A DNA stretch of 64,000 nt, from contig NC_085891.1 of NCBI RefSeq assembly GCF_035222375.1, positions 1,798,001 to 1,862,000 of the forward strand, given 5' to 3'. The notes under the pieces were generated by a model. The model ran no database searches. It was not told where the DNA came from and worked only from the letters and a program-made list of their open reading frames with translations. Source of the stretch: Podospora pseudocomata. Its lineage: Eukaryota > Ascomycota > Sordariomycetes > Sordariales > Podosporaceae. Of the stretch, positions 1-11,643 are shown in pieces. Numbering within the stretch: the first letter of the stretch is position 1; each line of letters starts with the position of its first letter. Both the position numbers and the translations under genes were made by a program.

Positions 1-467
1 CGCGCCCGCAGTCCCTCCACCACCATCCTATCGCACAGCTCTCTGTACCGAGCCTCGTCTTATCTGATTGAACTTGTCGCGCGGCATGTCTAACTTGCAG
101 CAGTCCGTTGAACACCCCCATCACCCTACGGCGGATTCGTTCTGAGCTGGATTGGAAACCGAATTGGATTTCACGACGCCTGTCGACATCGAACCTCCGG
201 TCACTAGAGCCTGGCGATCACCCTCTTGGTAGCAGCAGCATCCAGGACCCGACACTATTCCACGACGTATGCGTGACTGGTCCTCGTCAGTTCTTGGATC
301 GCATCTCTGCGCCCTTTCGCCGTCCTAGTCGCGGCCAGGCCTGGTGAATCCGATCAAGTCTGCGGGTACAGAAATCGTGAACAAGACCTCTGTTTTGTTG
401 TCGCCAACCCAATCTCCCGTGGTGGAAAGGTTCAGCCACGTCTGGCTGGAAAGGGCTTCAAGGGAGC
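1..467. other. Upstream/5' leader region of the phosphodiesterase gene
   Basis: No separate gene can be supported here. A textbook 3' splice signal (branch-like CTAAC followed closely by TTGCAG) ends at position 100, so an intron in the leader of the downstream phosphodiesterase transcript may finish there. An open frame runs from about 102 to 347 but its translation is not recognisable. The first ATG in frame with the conserved phosphodiesterase N-terminus is at 468. Confidence is low for the leader intron. Confidence 0.4.
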
Positions 468-2928
468 ATGGAAAACCCAATGGAGAGTGCGAAATGCAAT
501 GTGATATACGTTCACCGCGCTGTTTCTGAGGACCGACATGTCCAGTCAAGTCATGGTTTATCTGGCAGCGGAGTGTCTGGCTCGCTCGAGGACAATGTCC
601 GTCTCATTTCGAGCGCTTTCGAGAGTGGTAGGCAAACAACTCCAATGATCGTGAGCAGCTGTGAGCTTTGCTAATATCGAGCTTAGTTTTTCTGTGTAGC
701 ACAGGGGAAGCTTGCCTGGGCCACTTGCGGATGCTTGACTCGGAGCCGTCGACCAAAACCAAACCAACAATCATTTTCCTAGACACCCCCGCTCAGGAGC
801 CAATACCAGGCAATAAGTGGTGGGAATTTCCCACCGAACCGGATCTCTATGGGTTTGACTTGCTGCAATGGATAGATGGAGACTCACGCGCCAAGAGGAT
901 GTCTGACCTTGTCACAGTGGTTCCTGTGGTCACTCGGCAAGACAGCTCGCTGGCTATCGATCCCGAAGTTCTCAGGTCGTTGCGAATTCAACTTGTCTCC
1001 CGTGGGGCTACCGATGCTGTGTTGAGCCCACTCCGCTCCAGTTGTCTTGACGACATCAGGGTACATGTTGAACGGGTGTGCCGAAATCGAAATGCATTCA
1101 GCCCACATGGAAGAAACAACAACAACAACCTAGTCGGCGAGACCATGATATCAACCCTCCTGCCCGACCTCTGTACTTCATTTCAAGGAATCGACGTCCC
1201 CCTCAACTGGGAGGAAACTCGCATTGATGCCGAAAAAAAGGCCCTGCTTTCGCACGCTATCGGCCAATTTCAATTTGACGCTCCGCAATTCGAACGCGAA
1301 GAACTGAAGGTGGCGGCGTCACTCATATTCGAGCATGCCTTTTCAGCGCCTGAGCTGGCCCCGTGGCGGTTAGAGAGAGGTAGGCACTGCTGCTCGTCGT
1401 TGGTCCTTCTGTTTTGTTTATGCTCTGTTATGCTGACCTCTCTTTCGCAGGACAACTGCAAGCCTTTATTGACGCTTGCTGTGCCGCGTATAAGAGCGAT
1501 GTGGAATATCACAACTTTTGCCACGTGGTCGACGTCTTGCAACACATTTTCCACACTCTTGTTCGCATAGGAGCATTGCCTCCCTATCCACCTACCTCTA
1601 ACACCACTCCCAGGCCTACCTCAGACTCTGAGTTCGCGCAGTGCATCGAGCCTCACATAGCGCTCACACTCCTCGTCACCGCCATTGGTCATGATGTTGG
1701 GCATCCAGGAGTCAACAACGGCTTCCTGGTGAAGACCAACGACCCGCTCGCCCGATTGTACAGTGATCGGTCCGTTTTGGAGTCCTATCATTGTGCCGCC
1801 TTCACGGATATCCTCCGCAAGTACTGGCCCAAATTCTACAAATGCGCCACCATGAAGAAGCTTGTGATCGACTCCATCTTGGCCACCGATATGGGTGTGC
1901 ACGACAACTATATGGTGCAACTGAGGGGTGTTTTGGACAGGATCCGCAAGGCTCGCGAAGGACAAGAGGACGTGGCTCGAAATCACTCGCCTTTCCACAT
2001 GGATATGGAGCCGAAACAGACGCTGATCTGTGCGCTTTTGATCAAGTGCGCCGACATCAGCAACGTTGTAAGTGGTCGCCACTCATGTGAACAAAAACAC
2101 TAGTCTTACCAGCTGATATAGGCTCGAGGGTACGACACAGCCGTGACATGGATGCATACCCTGTCCAGGGAAACGGCCCAGCAACGACAAAAAGAGAGAG
2201 AGAGAAACGTGCCGACGTCCGTTCACTCGCTGCCTGGCAATGACCAGCTGACTCTTGCTTCGAACCAACTGTTGTTTATGAATAAGTTCGCAGCTCCCCT
2301 GTTCGTGGGCGTGGCGGAACTCATTCCGGAGTTGAGTTTCTGCGTCGAGGCAATCAAGGAGAACAAATTGAAGTTCGAGGCCATCTTGAAAGACGGGGAT
2401 GAGCATGAGAGCTCGCCCTCTCAAACGGATTTCCCCAATGCTCAAAGGCCAAACTCATCACAAAATTCCATGCAGCCCGCAGCCAGCCGGCCAAATCCCC
2501 CCGAAATCAACGGCATCAACACAAGCTTTGACGCGGTGGACGACGATTCGCACTCTCACTGTGCCCACAGGCAGCGATGCAGCGAGACGACCGAGCTGAG
2601 CTCAGCACCAGACAGTGCCGGTACAGGGAAGATGCCCCTATCACCCAGCACGCAGGGAACGAGCATTGTGAGCATCAATTCGTCGGTTGACCCTCCCGTC
2701 AGTTGTGCAGTGACAAGCAGCACTCCGGATTCCTTCAGGAACCAGGGGAAAGGGGCTTTCCAGCACCAAGCCTCGCCAAACAGTGGATACCTGAATGGAA
2801 ACACTAATCTTGGTGGATCTGACACACAAATGGGCTTGGCTCCGGGCGGACAGTTAAAGAAGAAAACCAGCTTTATCCAGAGGTTCGGGGATATGTGGAA
2901 GAGGTCTCCTAAAAGTTCGAGCCCATAG
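468..2928 (+). CDS. pde2: 3',5'-cyclic-nucleotide phosphodiesterase (class I, PDE2-like)
   Basis: Predicted to hydrolyse cAMP to AMP and so lower protein kinase A signalling. Four exons fit the reading phase: 468-627, 705-1379, 1451-2067 and 2122-2928, giving 752 aa. The catalytic domain carries the class I metal-binding signature: YHNFCHVVD at about residues 298-306, then GHDVGHPG near 358-365, then KCADISN followed by ARGYDTA...W across the last intron. The roughly 270 residues before it are a conserved fungal N-terminal region whose strand-like segments (TIIFLDTP, VTVVPVV) could be a degenerate receiver fold, which is inference. After residue 530 the tail is Ser/Pro/Gln-rich and looks disordered, ending in a basic patch (KKKTSFIQRFGDMWKR). 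ATG 480 is an alternative start four codons downstream. The family call is firm. Orthology to yeast Pde2 rather than another class I enzyme is likely. Confidence 0.93.
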
Positions 2929-5593
2929 CTCCGCCACGCATTTGGTCGGACGAGTTGAGGAGCAGTCCCCACTGCGACTTCACCTACCCGACAGAACTCG
3001 AACCTCCTTCGCACGCAGGCAAGTGCAGGAGCATACATTCGCATACCGCATCACCCATTTCCAATGCTTGCCGAGACCTACTCAGTCTTCGGGTCCGCGG
3101 CATTGTGTAGTCGCCCTTTCCATCAGCCGCGCCGACGACGACGACGAAGAAGAAGAAAAAGAATGTGTACGAGTTAGTTAACACTGTAGGGGAGCTCAAG
3201 GAGTCTTGTTCTGCATGTTACTTTGGGGAAATGCATTTGTATTGTATAATAAGGGTTCAGGGACAAGGCTCGGGGACGCAAACCTTTCTTCATTCTATTT
3301 TAGCTCTTCTTTTTTTCTTTTCTCGATTTGGTCTTTTTTCAACCTTCTTTTTGGGCATGATTGATGGACCCTCCCCTTTTCTTGTCCGGTCATCGGATAA
3401 GATACCTTTTTGTTTTCTTTGAAAGATTAGGATGCCGGAAAGGCATCCGGGATTACGGATTCTTGAAGTGGGTGTTTTGATAAAAAGGGGGCGGGTCAGG
3501 GAAGGGGGGTTTGTAGATGGATGGGGTAGGTTGGAAGGGCTTAAAGACATGGAAATCCGGGGGGGCTATAAGACATGAATTAATCATTCATAGCACTGAT
3601 TGGTTGCCACATTCTTGTTGTTGTTTTGCTCTCTTGTTTTCGTGATGGCTTTTTTTGTTGTCTTTACGCGTACGACAGTTTGTGTGTTTTGGTGTCTACT
3701 CGTTTGGACTTGACATTGTTTTGCTTCCCCTGTTTTGTTTGTTACATTCGTCCTTATACACACTCCCTAGACCACATGTATTAATGCCGTTCGATATTAG
3801 AAGTTATTTTCTTGATATTTTGTTTCCTTGGCTCAATCCCCATTTCGACATACTCATGGTTACAGAGCCGGAGAGTATCAGAGGAGGAAGCAGCACACAG
3901 AGAAGACCGTCACGACGACTCGATAGAGAGACGACACACCACGACACACGACGACACACGACGACACACGGTCAATACGACACAGACACACAGACATACA
4001 CTCACACACTCACAGAAGAAACGCAGCACACGACGATGGTTCCACTCTCAGGGCGAGGACACCACACGATGGCGAGCATACGAAGAGTGATAACCTGACT
4101 CACGACTGTCAAGACCACAATATGTGGTCATGACATTCCCACGAGCGAAGAAGGATATAGCCGAAAGGCTGTGCCATGGTCGAGGGAGGATTCCACGAAG
4201 ACGACCCAGAAAGCAGAAGAGCAACACGACGGATCTCGGCAACACACTTGACCCAAAGGACGCGACCTCGGGACTACAAACTGCAACAACAGCAATTTCG
4301 ATATCTTACAACCACATTTGAGGGCGACCACCCACCAAGACAACCACACAAACACACCCACACACGACGACAATATAAAACCACACATAACAGCAGAAAC
4401 CTCGACTATAAAGGGGAGACGGTACCAGCCTCGAAAAAGGTGCCTCCCAAACGGCTTCTTCCTGGCCTCTCTGTTTCATGGCAAGGTTTAACACTGAGCA
4501 GTCTACATCTCGGTCAACAGGACCAGGAGTTAACACCAATAACATGGACGAGTTTCGACACCGATATACAAAGGGCTGTGGCGCATTCATCATCATCATC
4601 ATCATTACATCTCACTTCAAGAGTCCCTTTTTATTTTTTATTTTTATGTGCACTGGAATCACGGTCAACATTGGAGTTGTGCTCTTACATTACTCCCAAG
4701 TCTTTCTCTTTTACATGATGCTTCAAGATCTTCCTGTTCGTGTTCTTCATTATGGGATCTCCTTGTTTAATAACACTCATATGTGCTTGAGTGGATTTCT
4801 TCATCTTTCAGACATTAGTTATTACCTCCCATCATGGCCGAGGAATCATCAGAGACCCAAAAGAAAACAAGAAAACTGCCGAAAAAGGAAAAAGAAAAGA
4901 AGAAAAAAAGGGGGAAAAGAAAGAGAAAGAGAGAAAAAATCGAAAAAAAAAACCCCCCGGAAAACCACACCCGCTGCATTATTCTTTTTCCTACACAGTC
5001 ATGTTCGGTTCATAGGGATAGAATTCGCGAGTTAATAATAGAACATGTCCACTTCAACCGTCTTCATCCCTCATCGTGATCCTCCATCCCAAACCAAGAC
5101 ATCCTATACTTTCCACCACCCTTCCAAAAAAAAAATCCCAAACGGCCGGAACCGTCAAACCTTCCCCCAAACCCGAGACATGTGGAAATCGCCATGCTCC
5201 CATCAAAAATGCCACCAGCGTCACACAGAGTTCTCCAATTGTCTCAGGTACACAAAAACGGCTTTTTCGGGCTGGAAGCGTGTGACAACATCACGGAGCT
5301 ATCAAAATAGACATAACACCATACGAGGCAATAGAGATTCAGCTGGTAGTCAATGTACGACCTATCATTTATCATTTACTACTATTTCTTGGTCCAAAAG
5401 AAACAAGGAAAAGAGAAAAAACAGTGTGTACAACACAAACCCAATGAATTACTCCCTGAAATGCGCCGTGTGTTACTGTCCAAGATAAAAAGCTCGACAA
5501 AAAGCTCCTAACCCCCAAACAATCAATCTAGCCTGCTAACAATGCTAGGAATGCGCTGTTGTTTGTGCTGCCTTATGTATGTGTACCTCCCAC
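2929..5593. other. Long intergenic region between convergent phosphodiesterase and carboxypeptidase genes
   Basis: No supportable gene. It must hold both 3' UTRs. Much of it is low complexity: T-rich runs at 3300-3420 and 3640-3730, CA/ACGAC-rich sequence at about 3925-4020, a CAT run near 4588-4608, and an A/G-rich stretch at 4850-4960. A 180-codon ATG frame at 4176-4718 has no domain-like content and I treat it as chance. Confidence 0.6.
3925..4020. repeat. CACGACGACA/CA-rich simple repeat
   Basis: Imperfect direct repeats of an ACACGACG-type unit run into CA-rich sequence. It is a simple-sequence tract in intergenic DNA. Confidence 0.7.
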
Positions 5594-7315
5594 TTATTTC
5601 GCGAACCACTCACCGCCCAACCACCGGTTCAGGAAGTCAAGAGAGTTCTCGGGCTGGTCCATGGGAACCATGTGGCCGGCCTGGTACACCTGCATGAAGG
5701 TGAAGTTGCCAGAGGCCTTGACCTTGCCGTACTCCTTCTCGGCGCCAGCAAGCTTCAAGTCCTTGATAGAGGCCTTGTTGAAGTTCTTCTTGCCGGGCCA
5801 CTCAAGAGCCTCAGTCCAGGCCTGGTTACCGAGCCAGTTGCAGATGTAGTCGGCATCACCGGCATAGATGAGAACGGGGATCTCCTTGAGGATGTTGGGG
5901 ACGAGGCGATGGAATGGCTGCATCCAGTCGCCTTGGAACAAGAAGTTGCGGTTGATGTCAAAGTTGCAGCTTTCGTAGCCAGAGACTTCAACTCCAAGAG
6001 CATCCATGACATCTTGCTGGTTGAGATAGTCGCTAATCCAGCCAAGAGCGCTATAGCAGAGGTTGCTGCTATCCTCACACTTGCCACGGATGTCATAAAC
6101 GTTCTGGCCGGTCCGCTGGTAGGGGCCAATGAGCGCATTGTTGCAGTAAATAGAAGCAGGAACGCAACTCCAGACACTACCAGAGTCGTAGCAGTTCTGG
6201 ATGAGGGACTGGCAGCGGGGAAGAGCATTGTCCATGCTGCGGCACTCAGACTCGTCAAGAACGGCGGGGTAACCACCCTTGCCGCAAGCCATAGGGCGGT
6301 AGTGCTCGTACTGAGTAAGACCGTCGGTCAAACCATTCCCGATAAGGATCGACTTGAGGTTGATGTTGCGGTTCTTGTGGGACAGGATCTCAGAGGCAAA
6401 GACGGGAATGTAGTGACCAGCATAGGACTCGCCAGCAATGTGGAAGTCTTGCTTGGCGTACTCGGGGAACTGGTGAAAGAAGAGGGACAGGAGAGCGTAG
6501 ACATCCTTGCCAGCAGCAATGGTGTTGCTCACAGAGTTGCCAGAGTACGAGTAACCGACGTTGACGGGCTGGTCAAGAAAGATGACGCTGGCATTGTTGT
6601 TCCAGCTGAACTCGTTGTTCACAACCTTGAGCTTCTTGTCGATCGATGAAGGACCGAGCTCGAGGAACAAGCCAGTGAGGGAAGAGCAGCCTGGACCGCC
6701 GTTGAGCCAGAGGACCACGGGGTCGTTCTTGGGATCGTTGCGGGACTCGAAGAACCCTAATCATAGACATTAGCTTAATGCGATTAGGCAGAATTAGGGG
6801 TGACAGAACATACAGTAAAACAAGTGCTTGTCATTGGCCTCGTCATCCAAGTAACCGCTGTACTGCTTTACCTTGTCGACGCCAAGCTTGGATGGGTCAA
6901 CAGCCTTGACACGGAGGTTGAAATCGGCAAGCTTGCCATCCACCTGGCGGTGGTCTTCACCGCTCTCGCCCTGAACCCAGAGCTTCTGGACATCGGCGCC
7001 CTTGACGACGTGATCCCAGTCGTGACGGCGACGGGCGGGCTTGGGCTTGGTGAACCAGTTGGAGTGGTTGAAGGCACTTTCTGGCACGAGGAGCTTGATC
7101 TCGTCCCAGAGGGCCTTGACCTCGGCGGTCATGCCATGGAAGGCCTCCTCAATGTTGGCGATGGGCTTGCCAGCAGCGTCAACGAACTGTTCGGCGAGCG
7201 GCTGCATGCCAGCCTGGGCCCGTTCGTAGCCGCTCGAGAGAACATGCTGTGTTTGCTGCTGGAACGAAGCCGCCGAGGCAACTCCGAGGAGCACTGTCGA
7301 AGCAGCGACCCTCAT
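5594..7315 (-). CDS. cpyA: Carboxypeptidase Y homologue (vacuolar serine carboxypeptidase, peptidase S10)
   Basis: A lysosome/vacuole-type serine carboxypeptidase that removes C-terminal residues from peptides. Two exons on the minus strand, 7315-6814 and 6756-5594, are joined across a 57-nt intron (GTATGT...TTAG) exactly at HLFYW-FFES, giving 554 aa. The protein starts with a hydrophobic signal peptide ([17 protein letters not shown]) and a propeptide of about 110 residues. The mature part holds the oxyanion-hole motif [10 protein letters not shown], the nucleophile Ser278 in [10 protein letters not shown], the Asp segment [13 protein letters not shown] and the His segment [10 protein letters not shown]. 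Paired cysteines and N-glycosylation sequons (NHS, NNAS, NFT) fit a secretory-pathway protein. Length matches fungal CpyA. A long frame exists antisense to it, but this is a codon-usage shadow. The call is very secure. Confidence 0.96.
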
Positions 7316-8445
7316 TGTAGATATGTATGGTGATGAAGAGTCAATTTAGAGATGGTGATGGATGGAGGAAGGAGGAGAGGAAGAGGAATAAGCTTGGGGG
7401 AGGATAGCTAATAACTGAAACAGCAATGAGCTGTTCCCGGAGGTCGGGGAAACAGGCAGATCTGGGTTGCGCCACTGGTACCTTGCAGGTTGGGGTCACG
7501 AGAACGTTTGGCGGTCTACAGAAAATGCTGTAAACTATGCCCAAGTGAGCGCGCGAGGCTGCATTTTCTGTGCGAACCCTGCAGACAAGGGCGCAGCTCC
7601 AATCAACTTGGCGGTTATCGTCCCTCGAGCCGATAAGCTTCGTCATTGCCAGGAGCCCCATGGCAACCAGTTGCTTTGCCGTACCTCAGCTGGCCACCCA
7701 GCCCCGCGAGATTCAGCAGGCGATTTCTGCTGTCAATGAATTGAGCCCATCGAAATGAAATTAAAGCCCCTATCTCAAGTTCATCTCAACTTCCTGTCTA
7801 TCCCTCCTCACCGTACGAAAGGCGCGACCGATGCTGTAGGGGTCGAGAGTAAGGCAAGTGGGGATGGCATTACGTCGGTCCAAGCCCAGCAAAGCGGTGC
7901 CAGCGCGCGCTGCAGTGACCCACCGTCTTGACTCACTATCAGTGATTGTTAGTGCGCAACCCGGTGTGACTATCGCAGTTCCAGCGCATCCCAAGATGCT
8001 GGCTTTTGCTGAGCTGTCGTCGGAGCTTGGTATTCGTCGCGAAGAAATTCTCGTTCAGACATTGAGAACCATTCCAGGAAGGGACAGCGCGCCTTCAAGC
8101 TTCAAGGGGGATCATCAACGACGTGACCGATCTCATGTGTCGCGCTAGCAATCGACAAGGCCTAGAGTCAGCCAAGAACTTGGCCCACCCAGATCTGCTC
8201 CGCCAGTGACCAAGATGGCGGGGTAGGATTTTGATAGAAACCAAATTTGAAGCAAAATCTCCCTGTCCCACCTTGATCGCAACGTTGATGATTATCAAGC
8301 AAACCTCTTCCAGCCTCACAAAAGACACAGTCACACTGTACAAATGAAACCCTTGTTGTAATCGCATCAACATCCGCATCCCCTTCTCACCAACCAAACC
8401 ACCACATCTACTACCCAAGCCCTCAACCGAGGCCAAACCACCACA
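7316..8445. other. Intergenic region shared by divergent cpyA and SDO1
   Basis: This 1.1-kb stretch holds the 5' regions of both flanking genes, which point away from each other. I see no conserved protein and no RNA gene. Short frames here (for example 7858-8148) do not resemble any family I know. The last 150 nt before 8446 are C/A-rich, as is usual for a fungal 5' leader. Confidence 0.6.
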
Positions 8446-9387
8446 ATGGTCATCCAACAACCTTCCAACCAAATCAAGCTAACAAACGTCTCCCTCGTCC
8501 GCCTCAAAAAAGGCAAAAAGCGCTTCGAAATTGCCTGCTACAAAAACAAAGTCCTCGAGTGGCGCTCCGGCATCGAAACAGACCTCGACAACGTCCTCCA
8601 AATCCCAAACGTCTTCCTCAACGTCTCCAAAGGCCAAACCGCCCCCTCGGCCGAACTCGCCAAAGCCTTTGGCAAGGACGTCTCCGTCGACGACATCATT
8701 CTCGAGATTCTCAAGAAGGGCGAGATGCAAGTTGGAGAAAAAGAACGCTCCGCCCAGCTGGAGCGCGTGCACAATGAGGTGATGGGCATGGTGGCCAGCA
8801 AGCTGGTTGACCCGAGGACGAAGAGGGTGTACACCACGAGTATCATCGAAAAGGCGCTCGATCAGCTCAGTTCGCAGGCGCACCAGCAGAGTAATAACGA
8901 CAAGGATAAGAAGGAGGACGGGAACAGTGCCTGTGGGACGCCCGCGACGGGGGAGGCAGGGGAGTCGAAACCGCAGGCGCCGAAGCCGATTTGGAAGGGC
9001 GTGAGCGCTACCAAGAGCGCAAAGTCGCAGGCGTTGGAGGCGATGAAGGCTCTTGTTGCGCACCAGCCGATACCTATCGCGAGAGCGCGCATGCGGGTGC
9101 GTGTTACTTGCCCGACGAATGTCCTGAAGCAGTCAGTCAAGGCTCCCAAAGCGGCTGCTGGAAAGGAGGACGAGGATGGGGAGAAGAAGGCACCAGGCAC
9201 GGTCAAGGATAAGATTCTCAGTTTATTCGAGCAGGTCGAGAATCAGGACGTCATGGGTTCCGAGTGGGAAGCTGTTGGTTTCGTTGAGCCAGGCATCTTC
9301 AAGGATCTTTCAGACTTCATCGAGAACGAGACCAAGGGGAGAGGCAACGTCGAGGTGCTGGATAGGGCGGTCACACACGAGGACTAA
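8446..9387 (+). CDS. SDO1: Ribosome maturation protein SDO1 (SBDS family)
   Basis: SBDS/Sdo1 works with the GTPase Efl1 to release Tif6/eIF6 from pre-60S subunits, allowing 60S-40S joining in the cytoplasm. The single intronless frame encodes 313 aa. The N-terminal SBDS domain is clear: KGKKRFEIACYKNKVLEWRSG, then VLQIPNVFLNVSKGQTAPSAELAKAF (about residues 24-75). The helical middle domain follows (VGEKERSAQLERVHNEVM, DPRTKRVYTTSIIEKAL), and a C-terminal ferredoxin-like part contains IPIARARMRVRVTCP. It is longer than the usual roughly 250 aa because of two charged, low-complexity insertions, one near residues 145-178 (Asn/Asp/Lys then Gly/Pro) and one near 230-248. It lies about 360 bp from, and converges with, the S18 gene. 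Confidence 0.95.
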   Translation: MVIQQPSNQIKLTNVSLVRLKKGKKRFEIACYKNKVLEWRSGIETDLDNVLQIPNVFLNVSKGQTAPSAELAKAFGKDVSVDDIILEILKKGEMQVGEKERSAQLERVHNEVMGMVASKLVDPRTKRVYTTSIIEKALDQLSSQAHQQSNNDKDKKEDGNSACGTPATGEAGESKPQAPKPIWKGVSATKSAKSQALEAMKALVAHQPIPIARARMRVRVTCPTNVLKQSVKAPKAAAGKEDEDGEKKAPGTVKDKILSLFEQVENQDVMGSEWEAVGFVEPGIFKDLSDFIENETKGRGNVEVLDRAVTHED

Positions 9388-9748
9388 AAGAGAAAAAACT
9401 TGTTGAAGATGCCCAAACAAATATCTTGATACCCCTTCTAGCATGCCTTGGTCTAGTTACTGTTAATAGGAATAAAAAGTTGTTTTGATTTTGTATCACA
9501 CAAGTCGCCATACGAAAGTACAGGTCACTAGAAATGGTCATGTACTTTTTTCATATCTGCGCCTGTATTGTCATGCTGTGTATCATGGTGGTTCCCTTTA
9601 GCAATCCGGCGACCTCCACAGAGAGTAGAGACGTCGCAAAGGAAAAAAAAATCAACCCGAGCCCCATGACCATCCTTTGCCTGAGATAACACCACCGAAA
9701 AGCCAAGCACAGCAGTGCCAAACAAAACCGCACGCTTCCCGCAAATGC
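9388..9748. other. Convergent 3' region between SDO1 and RPS18
   Basis: This short AT-richer stretch must hold both 3' UTRs. An AATAAA-like hexamer occurs near 9470 on the plus strand. No gene is seen. Confidence 0.6.
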
Positions 9749-10779
9749 TTAACCACCCTTCTTCTTGGAGACACCGACGGTCCGGCCGCGGCGACCAGTC
9801 GTCTTGGTGTGCTGGCCACGGACACGGAGGCCCCAGTAGTGACGGAGACCACGGTGGGCACGGATCTTCTTCAAGCGCTCGAGATCATCACGGAGCTTGG
9901 AGTCGACACCGTTGGCGAGGATCTGGGAGTCCTTGCCATCGACAATGTCGCGCTGTCTGTTGAGGAACCACTATTCATGTTGTTAGCTTGCTATTCGGAG
10001 GCGGGAGGACACCAAGGGATGACATACGGCGGGGATCTTGTAGGCGGTGGGGTTCTGGATGATGGTGACCAGACGCTCGAGCTCTTCGGAGGTGAGCTCA
10101 CCGGCGCGCTTCTTCAGGTCGACATCGGCCTTCTTGCACACCAAGTTGGAGTAGCGGCGACCGACACCCTTGATCTTGCTGGACTGGGGGTTAGCCAATG
10201 TCCAAGCGGTTTGCAACTGGTGCGGTTCGAACTCACGTCAAGGAGTAAACGACCTTCTGCTTGCCGTCAACGTTGGTGTTGAGCAGACGCAGAATGTGGT
10301 TGAAATTGCTCTGTGAGACTAGTTAGCCCGGCCCCTCAACACTCAATATGATGCCCGCCGTCTGCTCAGTTTGCCATGCTGCCATCTCTCATTTGTGATA
10401 TTGCCAAACTCTCGATGCTGGCCAAACACGTCCAATAACTCAAATAGTCACATCGTGGGCATCTGGGGCCTAGATAGAGTCCCAAAGCTCTGGGCTTATC
10501 CGGCAGATCCGCTGAGTCGGTGCAATGTGTCGACTGTGTTTCCGGCCGCCATCAAGGTCAAAATTGATGGTTTTTGAGGCAACGATGTTGGATTTGATCG
10601 ATTTCGAGGTGGGAAGATTGCGATCGTCGATGATATCGTCAAGGACGAGTTCTGCTTCGAAGTTTTCGATCGGGGAGGCGGCGGCGACCACAACACAGGC
10701 ATTTCGCAGACAGGCAAACTCAACAGCTGATGGCGATAGAGATAGACAGACGTACCTTCTCACCCGAGACCAAACTCAT
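9749..10779 (-). CDS. RPS18: 40S ribosomal protein S18 (uS13)
   Basis: Small-subunit protein of the head region, the eukaryotic counterpart of bacterial S13, contacting P-site tRNA and 60S bridges. Four minus-strand exons give a 156-aa protein: 10779-10756 (MSLVSGEK), 10310-10237 ([14 protein letters not shown]...), 10178-10028 ([20 protein letters not shown]...) and 9970-9749 ([12 protein letters not shown]... to a [15 protein letters not shown]-type end). All junction phases agree, and the intron lengths are 445, 58 and 57 nt. The very long first intron after only eight codons is a common layout for fungal ribosomal protein genes. Telobox-like repeats lie about 210 bp upstream of the start. 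The protein has the standard length and is strongly basic. The call is secure. Confidence 0.96.
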
Positions 10780-11643
10780 GATGGGCAACTGTTGTCGAGG
10801 CTTCGCTCGTGTTGTCCAGAATTTGGTTGCTGTCGAGGTTTCGTAAAAAGGGTCATTAGCGAATTTGTGAGCCGATGGGTTTTCGAATTTGTGTGTGGTC
10901 ACGTGTGGGGGGGCAGAAATTCACTTGCCCAGGCACGGACCAGCTAAGGTGAACAATGTGGGGCTGCATTTTGCCTGTTCGACGATCAGGGTTAGGGTTA
11001 CCTCACTTGGCATCAGCCCTGTGAGAGCGAACTTCTGGGCTCCCTCCGCGCCACTTTCCCCAGACATTGCTCAGGAAGCATGACCAGTCTCGTTGTTAGT
11101 TGGCAAGCTCCTTTATTGTCATGCCTCTGCCTCGGTGGTGGTTTCAACCAACAGCTGAGCCAATTGAGAAACGACTCTTCAAGAAGCGTCCCGCAGTCAG
11201 CAAGATAATTAGAGAGCCGGCATCTCAGATCGACCCTTTCATACCTGCAAACTAAAATAGCTAGAAACTGGAGTTTGCCCCTGAGAACTCGACATGACGC
11301 AGTCCCTGCAACCAATGGCAATCCGAAACTGCACGCGCGGTGGTTGCTCGCTTGGTGGCTGAGCCGAAGACCGACGGTGACGTTTGCCTGGGCGGGCCAG
11401 TCTAACATCGCGGGGTCAACTTGGGTCGGCATCTTGTTGCTTGCTTCAGCTGCCAATAACTTAGCCCCGTGTCCGTTTCCATTCTGCTGCGCCTGACTCA
11501 CGGGACGTCAGCAGCAGTAGCCAAGCATTCCTCTTTCTGTACATCATCTGCAAAGAAAAGTAAACTCTTGCTCATTTCCTTCCAACTCCAAGCTTGTCTC
11601 CAAAGTTGTTCAACGTTGCCCCTTGCGCACCCAGAACTTCAAG
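10780..11643. other. Divergent promoter region of RPS18 and the unnamed gene at 11644
   Basis: The two flanking genes point away from this 864-bp region. It contains the telobox motif listed separately at 10987-11002. No further gene or RNA is visible. Confidence 0.6.
10987..11002 (-). promoter_or_regulatory. Telobox / RPG-box-like element upstream of RPS18
   Basis: On the minus strand this reads GGTAACCCTAACCCTG, two overlapping AACCCTAA-type units about 210 bp before the S18 start codon. AACCCTAA elements are known in promoters of ribosomal protein genes in filamentous fungi and fission yeast, bound by Tbf1/Teb1-type factors. The match and position are seen directly. A role here is inferred. 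Confidence 0.55.

Noticed and set aside
4176-4718. 180-codon ATG frame in intergenic DNA
   Set aside because: It crosses simple repeats, has no domain-like pattern and sits in the convergent 3' region of two genes.
5579-6649. 356-codon open frame on the plus strand antisense to carboxypeptidase Y
   Set aside because: The minus strand carries all catalytic motifs of the S10 family. The plus frame has no recognisable domain and arises from biased third codon positions.
7858-8148. 96-codon frame between cpyA and SDO1
   Set aside because: I considered a small metabolic enzyme because of a helix-like segment, but no family motif is present.
10525-10947. 140-codon plus-strand frame over RPS18 exon 1 and its upstream region
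   Set aside because: It overlaps the well-supported S18 first exon and intron and has no recognisable content.
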